From the NCBI GenBank assembly GCA_048058975.1, contig JBLLNP010000002.1, positions 124,001 through 188,000 of the forward strand: 64,000 bases of DNA, given 5' to 3'. The notes below the pieces were generated by a model. That model worked only from the letters and a program-made list of their open reading frames with translations. It was not told the origin of the DNA and did not search any database. The stretch is from RHLJ01 sp048058975 (GTDB taxonomy: Bacteria > Bacteroidota > Rhodothermia > Balneolales > Balneolaceae). Every line of letters begins with the position of its first letter. Positions within the stretch are counted from its first letter, which is position 1. A program made the translations under genes and the position numbers. Below are positions 54,222-63,141 of this stretch, piece by piece.

Positions 54222-54226
54222 TTAAT

Positions 54227-54348
54227 CTCCCCTTGAGGGGAGTACCGCGAAGCGTGGAGGGGTGTCCGAAAAGATTTGGGAGTCAAACCCAAACACCCTC
54301 CGTCTTGCAACGCTCTGCTTTTGCAAGCCACCTCCCTCAAGGGAGGAC
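54227..54348. repeat. GC-rich intergenic inverted-repeat element, copy 3
   Basis: Ends CTCCCCTTGAGGGGAG and CCTCCCTCAAGGGAGGAC, inner AGGGGTGT and AACACCCTCCGTCTT, as in the other two copies. Flanking GTAATTAA/TTAATTAC lengthens the inverted repeat into the stop codon of the DUF2513 gene (TAA at 54219-54221). A partial copy (CCCCCTTGAGAGGGG, then GGGGTGTGTC) follows at 54419-54450. Confidence 0.85.
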
Positions 54349-54418
54349 GTGTTAATTACTCGCGACGCATTTCATTGCTTCTTAAAGCAGGTTTGCGCTT
54401 TACTCATTTTTGAAAAAG

Positions 54419-54450
54419 TCCCCCCTTGAGAGGGGATTTAGGGGTGTGTC
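54419..54450. repeat. Partial copy of the GC-rich element
   Basis: A left-end fragment only (CCCCCTTGAGAGGGG, ending GGGGTGTGTC), between the full copy and the DUF3667 gene. The stretch 54349-54418 shows nothing else. Confidence 0.6.
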
Positions 54451-54473
54451 AATTTTCCCTGAAAGGATAAACC

Positions 54474-55340
54474 TTACCGAAAAGCAGCTATCCACGCGAG
54501 AGTAACGAGGAGTAGGATAAAGCGGTATAGAAAAATCAGAAAAAAATAAACTCCGTTAAGAAGGAAAGTGCGAGTAAGATTCAAGCTAAAGCTTTGATTG
54601 AAAAATCCTTTATAGAGCATATATGCGAAGGCGTTCATAAGCACAATAGATATTAGTGTAATACTAAAATTGTTTAGTAAGCTAAGAAGCCAGTCAAAAC
54701 CAAGCGTTTTAGCAAACAGGTACAATGATCCCGGAACAAATGAGACGACAAAAAGGAGAATAAATGCGTGAAATAAAAGGCTTCTGTTTAAATGAAAAAG
54801 AAAAGGTTTTCTATTTTTTGATGTAAAGCTTAAAGCCCAAGTAGCCATTCCAAAGAAAATGGGGAGCAAAATCAAAAGAACTTTAGAAAGAGTGGCTGTT
54901 AATTTGTTGTATTGATTTTCAAAATCACTAAAACCCATTCCTGAGCTTTCAATCCATCCTTCAATAAAACCTCTTGTAAGCTCGCTATAAATCAGTTGAT
55001 TCAACTGAATATCAAGGGTAGTAGTAAAGGCGTTAATTGCAGGGAACAGGAAATAAAAAGCATTAGCGAAAAAGAATAGTTTAATTGGGGAAATATACTT
55101 TTTTCGTGCGCCAAGCTCGTAGCTTGTAGCATAAGAAGCCGGTTTACTAAAAAAAACCTTTATTGTTCTAAGGAAAGAATTCTCCAGATTGAAGATTCCT
55201 TCCAGAAAATCTGTGGCTAACGAGCTTATACTATTATCTTTTTCTGTGAGTTTACGTTGACCGCAATTAGGACAAAAATCGGAATCGAATGGACGATACC
55301 CACAATTAGCACAGGTTTTTATAGTTGTGTTTTCCGGCAT
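54474..55340 (-). CDS. DUF3667-family membrane protein with zinc ribbon
   Basis: 288 residues. An N-terminal zinc ribbon (Cys10, Cys13, Cys23, Cys26; CANCG...CPNCGQ), then about five membrane helices. The spacing and the KYISPIKLFFFANAFYFLFP segment match DUF3667. The function is unknown. It ends 24 bp from the partial repeat. Confidence 0.82.
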   Translation of the reverse strand: MPENTTIKTCANCGYRPFDSDFCPNCGQRKLTEKDNSISSLATDFLEGIFNLENSFLRTIKVFFSKPASYATSYELGARKKYISPIKLFFFANAFYFLFPAINAFTTTLDIQLNQLIYSELTRGFIEGWIESSGMGFSDFENQYNKLTATLSKVLLILLPIFFGMATWALSFTSKNRKPFLFHLNRSLLFHAFILLFVVSFVPGSLYLFAKTLGFDWLLSLLNNFSITLISIVLMNAFAYMLYKGFFNQSFSLNLTRTFLLNGVYFFLIFLYRFILLLVTLAWIAAFR

Positions 55341-55346
55341 GGGAGA

Positions 55347-56693
55347 TTATAAAGATTTTTCAAGCCTTTTAATCAATTCAACTACAAAGTCAGCCTGCTC
55401 CGGCCGCATAAGAACACTTCGTAAGATGGTAACCTGTTCTTCATCTGCTTTAAATTGGGGGTGAAGTCGGGTGAATGTTGATGAAGGAACTTTGAACAGA
55501 GAGAGGTAGAAGCTTTGATCTCTCATTCCTGTATCAAATACCTTTTTCGAAAGGGCAGAAATTTGGGATACGTTAATCGTTGAATCGTTAATCGGGAAAT
55601 AGGTTAAAATATCAAGCTCAGGCTTTTTGTAAGCCTCTAGTTTATCCGATTCAACTATTAACCAATAACCAGATAACGCGGCTTGCCGGCATTTTGCCAA
55701 AATAGAACCAAAGCCTTCTTTTTCCTCTAAAGGGAAACACTCCAAAGTTGCCCAAAGCGCGACTGCTGCTGCTCCTGCACGGGAACATTCCAGGCTTATT
55801 TCCCCCAAATGAAGATCATCAGAAGTAAAATAGGTGTAGGGGGAATCGTGTTTATAAAACTTTCCCACCTCCGGATTTTTGAAAAGCACCGCTCCGCACC
55901 CATAAGGTTGAAGTCCGTGTTTGTGGGGATCAACTACTATGCTGTCGGCTTCCTGCATCAGTTTCCAGCTGGTTCCGTCAATCAAACCCGAATCTTTTAA
56001 AGTCCTGAAAAATCCGCCATAGGCGGCATCAATATGAATCCGAACGTCGTGTTTTTTTGCCCATGGAAGTACCTGATCGAGTGGCTCAACTTCACCTAAT
56101 CCGGTAGTGCCGAGTGTTACTATGATAGTTCCGATTTCTTCGGGATTGATGAAATCCAAATCAAACTGTCCGTTCTCCAGAACAGGAATTTTTACTCCTT
56201 CAACACCCAGAACTTCACTCATTCTTCCATGCGTGTAATGCGCGTTTTCAGAAAAGGCGATCTTTTTTCCGGGATGTGATTTCCGGGCTACCCAAAGCGC
56301 TTCGAGATTCGCGATGGTTCCGCTGGAAGTTAAATGGCCAAGAAATTCATCTCCGTATCCAAAGAAGTGTGATAGTTTTCTCATCACTTCTTTTTCCATT
56401 TCCGAAGAAGGAGGTCCACCATCAAGAGCATGGTTGTTTGGGTTGATCGTCATAGCCATAGCATAAGCAGCCCAGGCAACAGGGTGTGGCGGTTTTAGCA
56501 TTTGCCCAGCATATACAGGATGATGAAACGGGTAGTTGCCTTTTAATCGGTCAGAAAGGGTATTAAATACTTCATTAATTGTGTGTTCTGAGACAGAGAG
56601 GGTAGCATCCTGATTCCATGATCCAAAAGACTCTTTCCATACTTGAAAGTTTTTCAGATTGTTTTCTAATGCTTTTAGGGCTTGATCTGTCAT
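55347..56693 (-). CDS. Group II PLP-dependent amino acid decarboxylase
   Basis: 448 residues. The PLP lysine is Lys258 in VVDPHKHGLQ, with HIDAAYGG (~225) as the cofactor-binding Asp motif. Size and motifs fit the glutamate/aromatic amino acid decarboxylase family, though the substrate is not decided by the sequence. It starts 6 bp downstream of the DUF3078 gene's stop (same strand) and is likely co-transcribed. Confidence 0.85.
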   Translation of the reverse strand: MTDQALKALENNLKNFQVWKESFGSWNQDATLSVSEHTINEVFNTLSDRLKGNYPFHHPVYAGQMLKPPHPVAWAAYAMAMTINPNNHALDGGPPSSEMEKEVMRKLSHFFGYGDEFLGHLTSSGTIANLEALWVARKSHPGKKIAFSENAHYTHGRMSEVLGVEGVKIPVLENGQFDLDFINPEEIGTIIVTLGTTGLGEVEPLDQVLPWAKKHDVRIHIDAAYGGFFRTLKDSGLIDGTSWKLMQEADSIVVDPHKHGLQPYGCGAVLFKNPEVGKFYKHDSPYTYFTSDDLHLGEISLECSRAGAAAVALWATLECFPLEEKEGFGSILAKCRQAALSGYWLIVESDKLEAYKKPELDILTYFPINDSTINVSQISALSKKVFDTGMRDQSFYLSLFKVPSSTFTRLHPQFKADEEQVTILRSVLMRPEQADFVVELIKRLEKSL

Positions 56694-56698
56694 AATAA

Positions 56699-57562
56699 TT
56701 AATAGAAGTTGAATGTTATTCCTGCTGCAAAAACCTGTTTAAGCTGAATATCTTTAGAGTAGTCATGATCGTAGCGAAGTTCAAACTGGAAAACAGAACT
56801 AAGGTATTTATTTATTCTACCATTTATAGAATTAGACCAGAAAACGTCGGTTTGAGTTATTGGCACTAACAGATTAGTAAAGGTTTCAATACTGGTAACA
56901 AACTCTGTGTTTTCCATTATTTTTCTCTTGTATTGGGCTCCAAATGTAATACCACCTTCAAATCGTATATTTCTTCCTTCTTCAATCTGGTATTGCTGAT
57001 TTAAGCGATGGTCGTTAACCATCGTTTGCTTTAGGGCGAGTCCCGTTTCTGCGCTAAAGTTTTCACTTGGTTTAATTTCTACACCAAAACTTTCTATTAA
57101 ATAGGCCGGTGCAAGCCATTTAGATATGAGTGAATCACCTCCGGCTACCGCTTTACCGTATTCAAAACCGTCTGCGAACTGTGTTCTGAATTGTACTGCT
57201 CCAAAGGCTGAATAAATACTTTCTTTGGTTAGTTCATAAGTAACACGATTTCGAATCGAAATAAGGTCGTCTGTTTTACGTAAGCCGATACCGTTAACTT
57301 TAGATTGCCCGTATCTAAGGTGAATTCTAAAGCCATAAGTAGATCTTCCGTTTCGATAATACTTCGTAAATACGGTAGAAGCTGTACCGCTTACAGTATT
57401 AACTCCTCCTTCGCTCCAGTTATTAAAGGATGATTGAGCTCCATTGAAGTTTACAGTCCAGCTTTGTTCCCAACCATTTAAAGTATCAGGAACTACAATA
57501 ATCTGAGAGAAGGAAATATATGGCAGGAAAAGAAGGGAGAAAAAGAAAAGAAGTTTTTTCAT
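56699..57562 (-). CDS. DUF3078 beta-barrel-like outer-membrane protein
   Basis: 287 residues with a signal peptide (ISFSQ). WTVNFNGAQSSFNNWSEGG is the family hallmark near 36-54. Alternating aromatic/hydrophobic strands suggest an outer-membrane beta-barrel. It has a tandem paralogue at 57722-58587, separated by 159 bp with a terminator. Confidence 0.85.
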   Translation of the reverse strand: MKKLLFFFSLLFLPYISFSQIIVVPDTLNGWEQSWTVNFNGAQSSFNNWSEGGVNTVSGTASTVFTKYYRNGRSTYGFRIHLRYGQSKVNGIGLRKTDDLISIRNRVTYELTKESIYSAFGAVQFRTQFADGFEYGKAVAGGDSLISKWLAPAYLIESFGVEIKPSENFSAETGLALKQTMVNDHRLNQQYQIEEGRNIRFEGGITFGAQYKRKIMENTEFVTSIETFTNLLVPITQTDVFWSNSINGRINKYLSSVFQFELRYDHDYSKDIQLKQVFAAGITFNFY

Positions 57563-57671
57563 TCTTCGAGTCGGGTAAAATTCGATATAGGGTTAAAAGC
57601 AGTTGTCCTTCAACTAACTAAAGGGAATACTGAAGGGTTAGATTGGGCTCGAAAATATCGAAAATAGAAAA

Positions 57672-57704
57672 ACTATGCATGCCATAGATTCTGACATGCA
57701 TAGT
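57672..57704 (-). terminator. Rho-independent terminator of the DUF3078 paralogue
   Basis: ACTATGCATG (57672-57681) pairs with CATGCATAGT (57695-57704). Read on the - strand the hairpin is followed by TTTTTCTATTTT and begins 18 bp after the stop at 57722. On the + strand it is followed by a run of A, so direction is -. Confidence 0.75.
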
Positions 57705-57721
57705 AAAAAAACAAAGAAGGC

Positions 57722-58587
57722 TTAGTAAAGATTTACTGTAATACCTGCAGAAAGTACTTGCTTTAGCTGTATTTCGCTGGAGAAGTCATTGTCGTATCTC
57801 AGTTCAAACTGAAAAGAAGCACTTACAATGGAGTTAATCTGGCCTGTAATTTCATTTGCCCAGGAAATGTCGGTTTCATCTATAGGAAGAAGGAAGTTGG
57901 TAAAAGTCTCTAGGTTGCTTGAATATTGAATATTTTCGGCGATTGTATTTTGATAGGTAATACCAGTAGAAAGACCTCCTTCAGAACGGAAGTTATCGGT
58001 CATGTTATAAAACCCTACCAAATTATCATCATTAACGATGGTTTGTTTTAGTGCTAAACCACCCTGCATTTGCAAATTCTCGTTCGCGTTATATTCGATA
58101 CCGGCTCCTTCAATAAAATATCCGGGGGCCATAAAATTTGAGATGAGTATGTCTTCTCCAAGTGGACCTGCTCCATAGTTATATCCTTCCGCAAACTGTG
58201 TTTTAAACTGGATGGCGCCATAGGCAGCTACCGGACTCCCTTCTGCAAGATCGTAAGTTACTCTGCTTCTTATGGAAATCAGATCATCTGATTTTCTGGT
58301 ATCTCCATCAATGCGGGATTGTCCATATCTAAGGTTCACTCGAAAGCCATAAGAAGTACGCTCTTTACGGTACAACTTTGTATACACGGTAGAAAAGGTT
58401 CCGGCAATAGTGTTTACCCCACCTTCGCTCCAGTTATCATAAGAAGCCTGAGAGCCATTGAGGTTTAATACCCATGTTTGTCCCCAACCAACTTGATCTT
58501 CAGGGACTACAATTGTTTGTGCATTAAGGGGATGTATTAAAAAAAGAGAGCAATTATTGCAAGTGATAATTTCATTAGTTTTTGCAT
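57722..58587 (-). pseudogene. DUF3078 paralogue, frameshifted in the signal peptide at an A7/T7 tract
   Basis: ATG 58587 (or 58575) gives MQKLMKLSLAIIALFF and then a TAA stop. One extra T in the T7 tract (- strand; A7 at 58539-58545 on +) would restore LFFLIHPLNAQTIVVPE and the whole DUF3078 reading frame to the stop at 57722. Without it translation could only begin at an internal GTG (58387), giving 221 residues with no signal peptide. The WSEGGVNT and FRVNLRYGQS regions are intact. This is a recent frameshift, a phase-variable tract or a sequencing error. Confidence 0.85.
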
Positions 58588-58618
58588 GATAAAAGAATTA
58601 ACTGTTGGTTACTCTGGT

Positions 58619-59116
58619 TTAATTATTCTTAAAAAGTACAACCTGATCAAGGTTACTTGAATTAAGGATTACCTCTATATGTTCACCAAACTTAGTTGGT
58701 ACTTCAATTCCGGTTAACTCAGATAGTACGGGATACGTTCGGTGTCCACGATCTACCAAAGTTAGGACATCAATTTTTTCCGGCTCATTAGAATAGCATA
58801 ATGTTGAGATGGCACTGAACATGGTTTTGCCGGAGAAAATCACATCATCAATCATAAGTACATATTTTTCAGTACAGTTGGGTAAAGTGGTTTTGGGCCC
58901 TGTTGCAAGCACATCAAAAGGGTGGAGTTCTATTTTTTTATCAGAAAATTTTACTAAATGAGTATGAATCACTTTTGCTGTTGCAAAACCGCGTTCATTT
59001 AATCCAATTATTATTAACTCTTGATTTTCCTCCAAGCGCTCCCAAACCTGTATAGCAAGCCTTTTAAGAGTTCGTGCAATATGATCTTTGGTCATTAAAA
59101 CAATCTGTTCAGGCAT
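58619..59116 (-). CDS. Phosphoribosyltransferase (PyrR-like)
   Basis: 165 residues. The PRPP-binding motif VLMIDDVIFSGKTM is near 87-100 and VDRGHRTYP near 126, as in PyrR, which acts as uracil phosphoribosyltransferase and as an RNA attenuator in some bacteria. No pyr operon lies nearby, so a simple PRTase role is as likely. Divergent from the YtxH gene. Confidence 0.8.
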   Translation of the reverse strand: MPEQIVLMTKDHIARTLKRLAIQVWERLEENQELIIIGLNERGFATAKVIHTHLVKFSDKKIELHPFDVLATGPKTTLPNCTEKYVLMIDDVIFSGKTMFSAISTLCYSNEPEKIDVLTLVDRGHRTYPVLSELTGIEVPTKFGEHIEVILNSSNLDQVVLFKNN

Positions 59117-59143
59117 AGGTAAAGAATTAAAGTTCCAAAAATT

Positions 59144-59182
59144 AAGTTAATATTTTAATTATGAAAGATTAAATTTTAACTT
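59144..59182. repeat. AT-rich inverted repeat in a divergent gap
   Basis: 59144-59159 and 59168-59182 pair as AAGTTAATATTTTAAT with ATTAAATTTTAACTT (one base shorter). It lies between the starts at 59116 and 59230. Confidence 0.55.
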
Positions 59183-59229
59183 AAAAGCTGTACCTTAACA
59201 GTGTTAACCTAATTCTAAAAACAAGAGAA

Positions 59230-59517
59230 ATGAGCAGACCAATAACAACATTATTAGCAACTGTAGCCGGGTTTTCAGCAGGCGTGGTTTTTGGATTATT
59301 GCTTTCCCCAAGAAGCGGTAAAGAGAACAGGCAGTGGGTTGGTAAGCATACTGGCGAAGCCAGGCACTGGGTAGAAGATCATGGTAGCAGAATGGTAAAA
59401 GAAGGGGAAGAACGTCTGGGTAAAATAGCCAGTAATGTGAAAGAAATTATTCCTGATTTATATGAGGCAACCGAATCAATAATTTTTGATGACGACGATT
59501 TAGAAGAAGATGCCTGA
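59230..59517 (+). CDS. YtxH-family small membrane protein
   Basis: 95 residues. The N-terminal helix (LLATVAGFSAGVVFGLLLSPRSGKENR) is the YtxH signature, followed by a charged helical part and an acidic end (FDDDDLEEDA). The last 8 bases overlap the start of the DUF2851 gene, so the two are probably co-expressed. Stress-related in Bacillus; function otherwise unknown. Confidence 0.8.
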   Translation: MSRPITTLLATVAGFSAGVVFGLLLSPRSGKENRQWVGKHTGEARHWVEDHGSRMVKEGEERLGKIASNVKEIIPDLYEATESIIFDDDDLEEDA

Positions 59518-60673
59518 TACGGGATTCTCATATTCTGAAGAGATTCTTCAATGGATTTGGGAAGAACAGTTTTTTGACTCTGTAAATATTCGTACAACCG
59601 ATAGTAAAAGCTTGGAAATTCTGAATCCCGGAATTCTGAATAAAAGTGATGGGCCAGATTTTAAAAATGCTCAGATTTTTATTAATGGAGTTTTATGGGC
59701 TGGGTCAGTAGAGCTCCATCTTGACTCGAAAGGATGGATACAGCACGGGCATCATCAGGATACAGCATATAACCAGGTTGTGTTACATGTAGTGGCAGAA
59801 CAGAATCCCATTGAAGTTTTAAGAAAAGATGGGGGCAGAATTCCAACATTTAATATTCTTCCCTACCTGCCAAACGAACTCCATCAGTTTGTTGCAAAGA
59901 TGAATACCTCAACTGATCTTCCATGTTCATCGGGTATCAACTACATTTCAGAAGAAGCTTTTCTGAAGCAGGTTCAAAAAGCGCATCACGAATATCTTGA
60001 AAAGAAAGGAAACGATGTTCTCCGATTTTACAATCCTGAGTTGCCACCTTCACAAGCCTGGAAAGAAGCCTTAATTCTTTCAGTTTTTGAAGCATTTGGT
60101 ATTTCCCACAACCGCGATTCGATGCTAGCAGTTGGAACCTGGTACCTGAAACAGGAACCAGATTCCAATCAAAAAATAATTGAAGATGCCTTAGAGTTTG
60201 CTGGTTTTGGAGTAGGCGCTTCAACCCTTAAGTGGAACTATAAAGGAGTTTTTCCTGCAAGTCATCCCAAAAAACGTATTCCACAAGCTATTAACATCGC
60301 ATCAGAAATCAGGTCAGCCCCGTTGGAGCATTTTTTTACGGATAACCTGAAACAATTCTGGTCAGGTTTTGGGGCAAGAGCCGGGCTCTCAAAATCAAAA
60401 TCGGAATTACTATATGGTATCGTATTTATTCCTGCGGTGTATGTGTTGGGGCAATTGTTTCAGCATAAAAAAATTACACGGAAAGTTCTGGAAGAATGGG
60501 ATGCATTTAAAGCCAGTATTCCTTCCAACCTTATGAAACCATTTACTTCGATTACTGAAATACAAGAAAAAAAGTATGCCGGGAAACTGGGATTGGTTCA
60601 TCAGTACCGGGCTTATTGTGAACCCCGCCGCTGCCACGAATGCTTTGTACTAAAAAAAGTAATTTCGTCTTGA
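59510..60673 (+). CDS. DUF2851-family protein
   Basis: 387 residues. SEEILQWIWEEQFFDS, NKSDGPDFKNAQIFINGVLWAGSVELHLDSKGW (near 45-78) and the C-terminal CEPRRCHECFV cluster (three Cys, one His; possible metal site) are family features. DUF2851 proteins have an uncharacterised nuclease-like fold in the N-terminus (inference). It overlaps YtxH by 8 bases. Confidence 0.78.
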   Translation: MPDTGFSYSEEILQWIWEEQFFDSVNIRTTDSKSLEILNPGILNKSDGPDFKNAQIFINGVLWAGSVELHLDSKGWIQHGHHQDTAYNQVVLHVVAEQNPIEVLRKDGGRIPTFNILPYLPNELHQFVAKMNTSTDLPCSSGINYISEEAFLKQVQKAHHEYLEKKGNDVLRFYNPELPPSQAWKEALILSVFEAFGISHNRDSMLAVGTWYLKQEPDSNQKIIEDALEFAGFGVGASTLKWNYKGVFPASHPKKRIPQAINIASEIRSAPLEHFFTDNLKQFWSGFGARAGLSKSKSELLYGIVFIPAVYVLGQLFQHKKITRKVLEEWDAFKASIPSNLMKPFTSITEIQEKKYAGKLGLVHQYRAYCEPRRCHECFVLKKVISS

Positions 60674-60700
60674 TCAGCTTTGAATATGTCCCTATCTTTG
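60670..60700 (+). promoter_or_regulatory. Bacteroidota-type promoter of tRNA-Gln
   Basis: TTG (60670-60672), 20 bases, then TATCTTTG (60693-60700), matching the TTTG / TAnnTTTG pattern of Bacteroidota housekeeping promoters. Transcription would start near 60706. A short GTGTC/GACAC hairpin (60701-60717) would be in the leader. Confidence 0.6.
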
Positions 60701-60721
60701 GTGTCTGTCGATGACACGAAT

Positions 60722-60792
60722 TGCCCGGTCGTCTAATGGCAGGACACCTGGTTTTGGTCCAGTATGTGGGGGTTCGAGTCCTCCCCGGGCAA
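60722..60792 (+). tRNA. tRNA-Gln (anticodon TTG)
   Basis: Acceptor TGCCCGG (60722-60728) pairs with CCGGGCA (60785-60791); D-arm with GTCTAATGGCAGGAC; anticodon loop TTTTGGT with TTG as the anticodon; T-arm GGGGG-TTCGAGT-CCTCC. The anticodon stem has one C-T mismatch at the top, and CCA is not encoded. Confidence 0.92.
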
Positions 60793-60802
60793 CAATACTC
60801 AG

Positions 60803-60833
60803 AAGGATGATTAAGGATGCATCCTTTTGTTTT
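60803..60833 (+). terminator. Terminator after tRNA-Gln
   Basis: AAGGATG (60803-60809) and CATCCTT (60820-60826) with a 10-base loop, followed by TTGTTTT. Confidence 0.6.
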
Positions 60834-60869
60834 ATGTAATCCTGAAATTTTCAGTGCTAGCAAACAAAA

Positions 60870-61802
60870 TTGGACAGTCCTCTTGCAATATTTTCCGGTA
60901 CCAGTAATCCGGCTTTGGCTCGTGCCATAGCCAAGGAGTATGGTACTACTTTGGGTAAAGTTACCGTCAAGCAATTTTCTGATGGTGAGCTTTACGTAAA
61001 GTTCCAGCAAAGCATTCGCGGTGAAGATATTTTTATTGTTCAACCCACTCCTCCTCCCGGCGATAACATTATTGAACTTTTACTGATGTTAGACGCAGCC
61101 AAGCGAGCCTCTGTTAAAAGAGTAACCGCTGTAATTCCTTATTTTGGATATGCGCGCCAGGATCGTAAAGATCAACCCAGAGTTTCTATCGGGTCTAAAC
61201 TAATGGCCAACCTTTTGGTTGAGGCCGGAGCCGACCGGGTGTTAACGATGGATTTACATGCTGCACAAATTCAGGGTTTCTTCGATATTCCACTCGACCA
61301 CTTATATGCAAGTCGGGTTTTTATCGACCACTTTACCGAGCATCCGATTGAGAACTTGGTGGTGGTAGCACCTGATGTAGGCAGCTTGAAAATGGCTCGT
61401 TCCTACTCTAAAAAACTAAATGCTACCTTAGCTTTTATCGACAAGCGCCGCCCCAAGCCGAATGAATCGGAAATCATGAATATTATTGGTGAAGTGGAAG
61501 GAAAGAATGTGTTGATTGTTGACGATTTGATCGACACCGCCGGTACCTTAACCAATGCCGCCGCTGCTATGAAAGAGCGCGGAGCTTTGAATATTTCTGC
61601 GATTTGTTCGCATCCGATACTCTCGGGACCGGCATTTCAGCGAATTGAAGATTCGCCTATTGATGAATTATTAGTTACGGATACTATTCCGCTGCGCCAG
61701 CCTTCTGAAAAAATAAAGGTGTTGAGTGTGGCGAATATTTTTGCGGAAGCAATTCAACGTATTCACACGAATGATACCATCAGTGCATTGTTTGATAATT
61801 AA
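60870..61802 (+). CDS. prs: Ribose-phosphate pyrophosphokinase
   Basis: 310 residues. It makes PRPP from ribose 5-phosphate and ATP. Motifs: IFSGTSNPALA at the N-terminus, IPYFGYARQDRKD near 93 (ATP loop), DLHAAQIQGFFDIPLDHL near 128 and the PRPP loop VDDLIDTAGTLT near 217. The start is TTG 60870 (LDSPLAIFSG, matching the usual MNSPL...), with no better ATG. Followed by rplY after 23 bp. Confidence 0.95.
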   Translation: MDSPLAIFSGTSNPALARAIAKEYGTTLGKVTVKQFSDGELYVKFQQSIRGEDIFIVQPTPPPGDNIIELLLMLDAAKRASVKRVTAVIPYFGYARQDRKDQPRVSIGSKLMANLLVEAGADRVLTMDLHAAQIQGFFDIPLDHLYASRVFIDHFTEHPIENLVVVAPDVGSLKMARSYSKKLNATLAFIDKRRPKPNESEIMNIIGEVEGKNVLIVDDLIDTAGTLTNAAAAMKERGALNISAICSHPILSGPAFQRIEDSPIDELLVTDTIPLRQPSEKIKVLSVANIFAEAIQRIHTNDTISALFDN

Positions 61803-61825
61803 TGTTTATAAGGTAAACGAATAAA

Positions 61826-62509
61826 ATGGCATACCCAGAATTAGTAAAACTAGAAGGAACTCCACGTGAGATTTCCAAGCAGGCTAACCGAGCTTTAAGA
61901 GCAGAAAAAAGAGTACCTGCAGTACTTTATGGCCCAGAAGTTGAGGAGAATATCCATTTCTCGATTGATGAGTTGAAGTTGGAGAAGATACTTCGAAGAG
62001 CTCAAACCAAACTTCAGGAGCTTACCATTGATGGTAAAGTATATAAAACACTCCTTAAAAGAACTGAATTTGACCCGGTTACCGACCGTCCTATTCATGC
62101 CGATTTCTATGTTCTTTCGGATAATCACAAAGTAACCCTTCGTGTTCCTGTAAGAATCAAAGGAACGGCACGAGGTGTGGTAGAAGGTGGTGGACGCATG
62201 TTCCAGCCGATGAAATTCATCCGTATCCGTGTACTTCCAAAGTTTATCATTTCTGAATTTGAAGTGGATGTTACCCCATTGAAAATTGGTAATTCTTTCC
62301 ACGTTTCAGACCTGGAACTAGAGGGCATTATTCCTTTAGACTCACTCAGCAGAACCATTGTTACTATCAGACCTCCAAAAGGTAAGTTAGTAAGCGAAAT
62401 GATTGATGACGAAGAAGATGAAGCAACAGCAGAAGGCGCTGACGAAGCAACGGCAGAAGGTGCCGAAGGTTCTGAAGGAAGCAACGAAGAAGCTGAATCT
62501 GAAGAATAA
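61826..62509 (+). CDS. rplY: 50S ribosomal protein L25 (general stress protein Ctc type)
   Basis: 227 residues: an N-terminal 5S rRNA-binding domain, TL5-like C-terminal beta domain, and an acidic C-terminal tail with a repeated ADEATAEG-type unit. RVPAVLYGPE (~29) and TEFDPVTDRPIHADFY (~80) are characteristic. This long CTC form binds 5S rRNA. It sits in the conserved prs-rplY-pth order. Confidence 0.93.
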   Translation: MAYPELVKLEGTPREISKQANRALRAEKRVPAVLYGPEVEENIHFSIDELKLEKILRRAQTKLQELTIDGKVYKTLLKRTEFDPVTDRPIHADFYVLSDNHKVTLRVPVRIKGTARGVVEGGGRMFQPMKFIRIRVLPKFIISEFEVDVTPLKIGNSFHVSDLELEGIIPLDSLSRTIVTIRPPKGKLVSEMIDDEEDEATAEGADEATAEGAEGSEGSNEEAESEE

Positions 62510-62538
62510 GATGGTGTTGATAGCGGGAGCCTGAACTC

Positions 62539-63096
62539 ATGTCCATAATTGTAGGATTAGGAAATGTTGGACAGGAATATGATGGAACCCGTCATAACAT
62601 TGGCTTTGAAGTAGTTGATTTATTGGCAAAGACTCTTTCAGTAAGCTTTGGTACAGGTAATGGACCGTTCGTAGTTGCTGAAGGAAGGCATAAGGGCAGA
62701 AAAATTATTCTTGTAAAACCCACGAATTATATGAATAGAAGTGGGACAGCAGTAAAAAAAGCCCTTGCCAGTTTTAATACCGATAAAAGAGACTGCCTCG
62801 TAATTTATGATGATCTTAATCTTCCGGTTGGGGTAACAAGAATGAAACCCGGTGGAAGTGATGGAGGTCATAATGGAATTGCAGATATCAACGAAAAGCT
62901 TGGAAGCAACGATTATCCCAGGCTTAGGGTTGGGATCGGAAATGATTTTAAAAGGGGAAAGCAAATAGATTTTGTACTTTCCCCTTTTGATAATTCGGAA
63001 ATGGAAGAGGTGGAAGCTTCTATCCAAAAAGCTCACGATGCTGCTCTTGCATTCGTAAACCTGGGCATTGAAAGAGCAATGAACTTTTTTAATTAA
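62539..63096 (+). CDS. pth: Peptidyl-tRNA hydrolase
   Basis: 185 residues, normal length. It releases tRNA from peptidyl-tRNA that dropped off the ribosome. Catalytic His19 in TRHNIGF, Asn9 in GLGN, Asp in YDDLNLPVG near 91 and GGHNGI near 112. Third gene of the prs-rplY-pth cluster. Confidence 0.96.
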   Translation: MSIIVGLGNVGQEYDGTRHNIGFEVVDLLAKTLSVSFGTGNGPFVVAEGRHKGRKIILVKPTNYMNRSGTAVKKALASFNTDKRDCLVIYDDLNLPVGVTRMKPGGSDGGHNGIADINEKLGSNDYPRLRVGIGNDFKRGKQIDFVLSPFDNSEMEEVEASIQKAHDAALAFVNLGIERAMNFFN

Positions 63097-63141
63097 GTTT
63101 CGGGATAACGGAACAAAACGTAAACTAACTTAAACGGAGTT

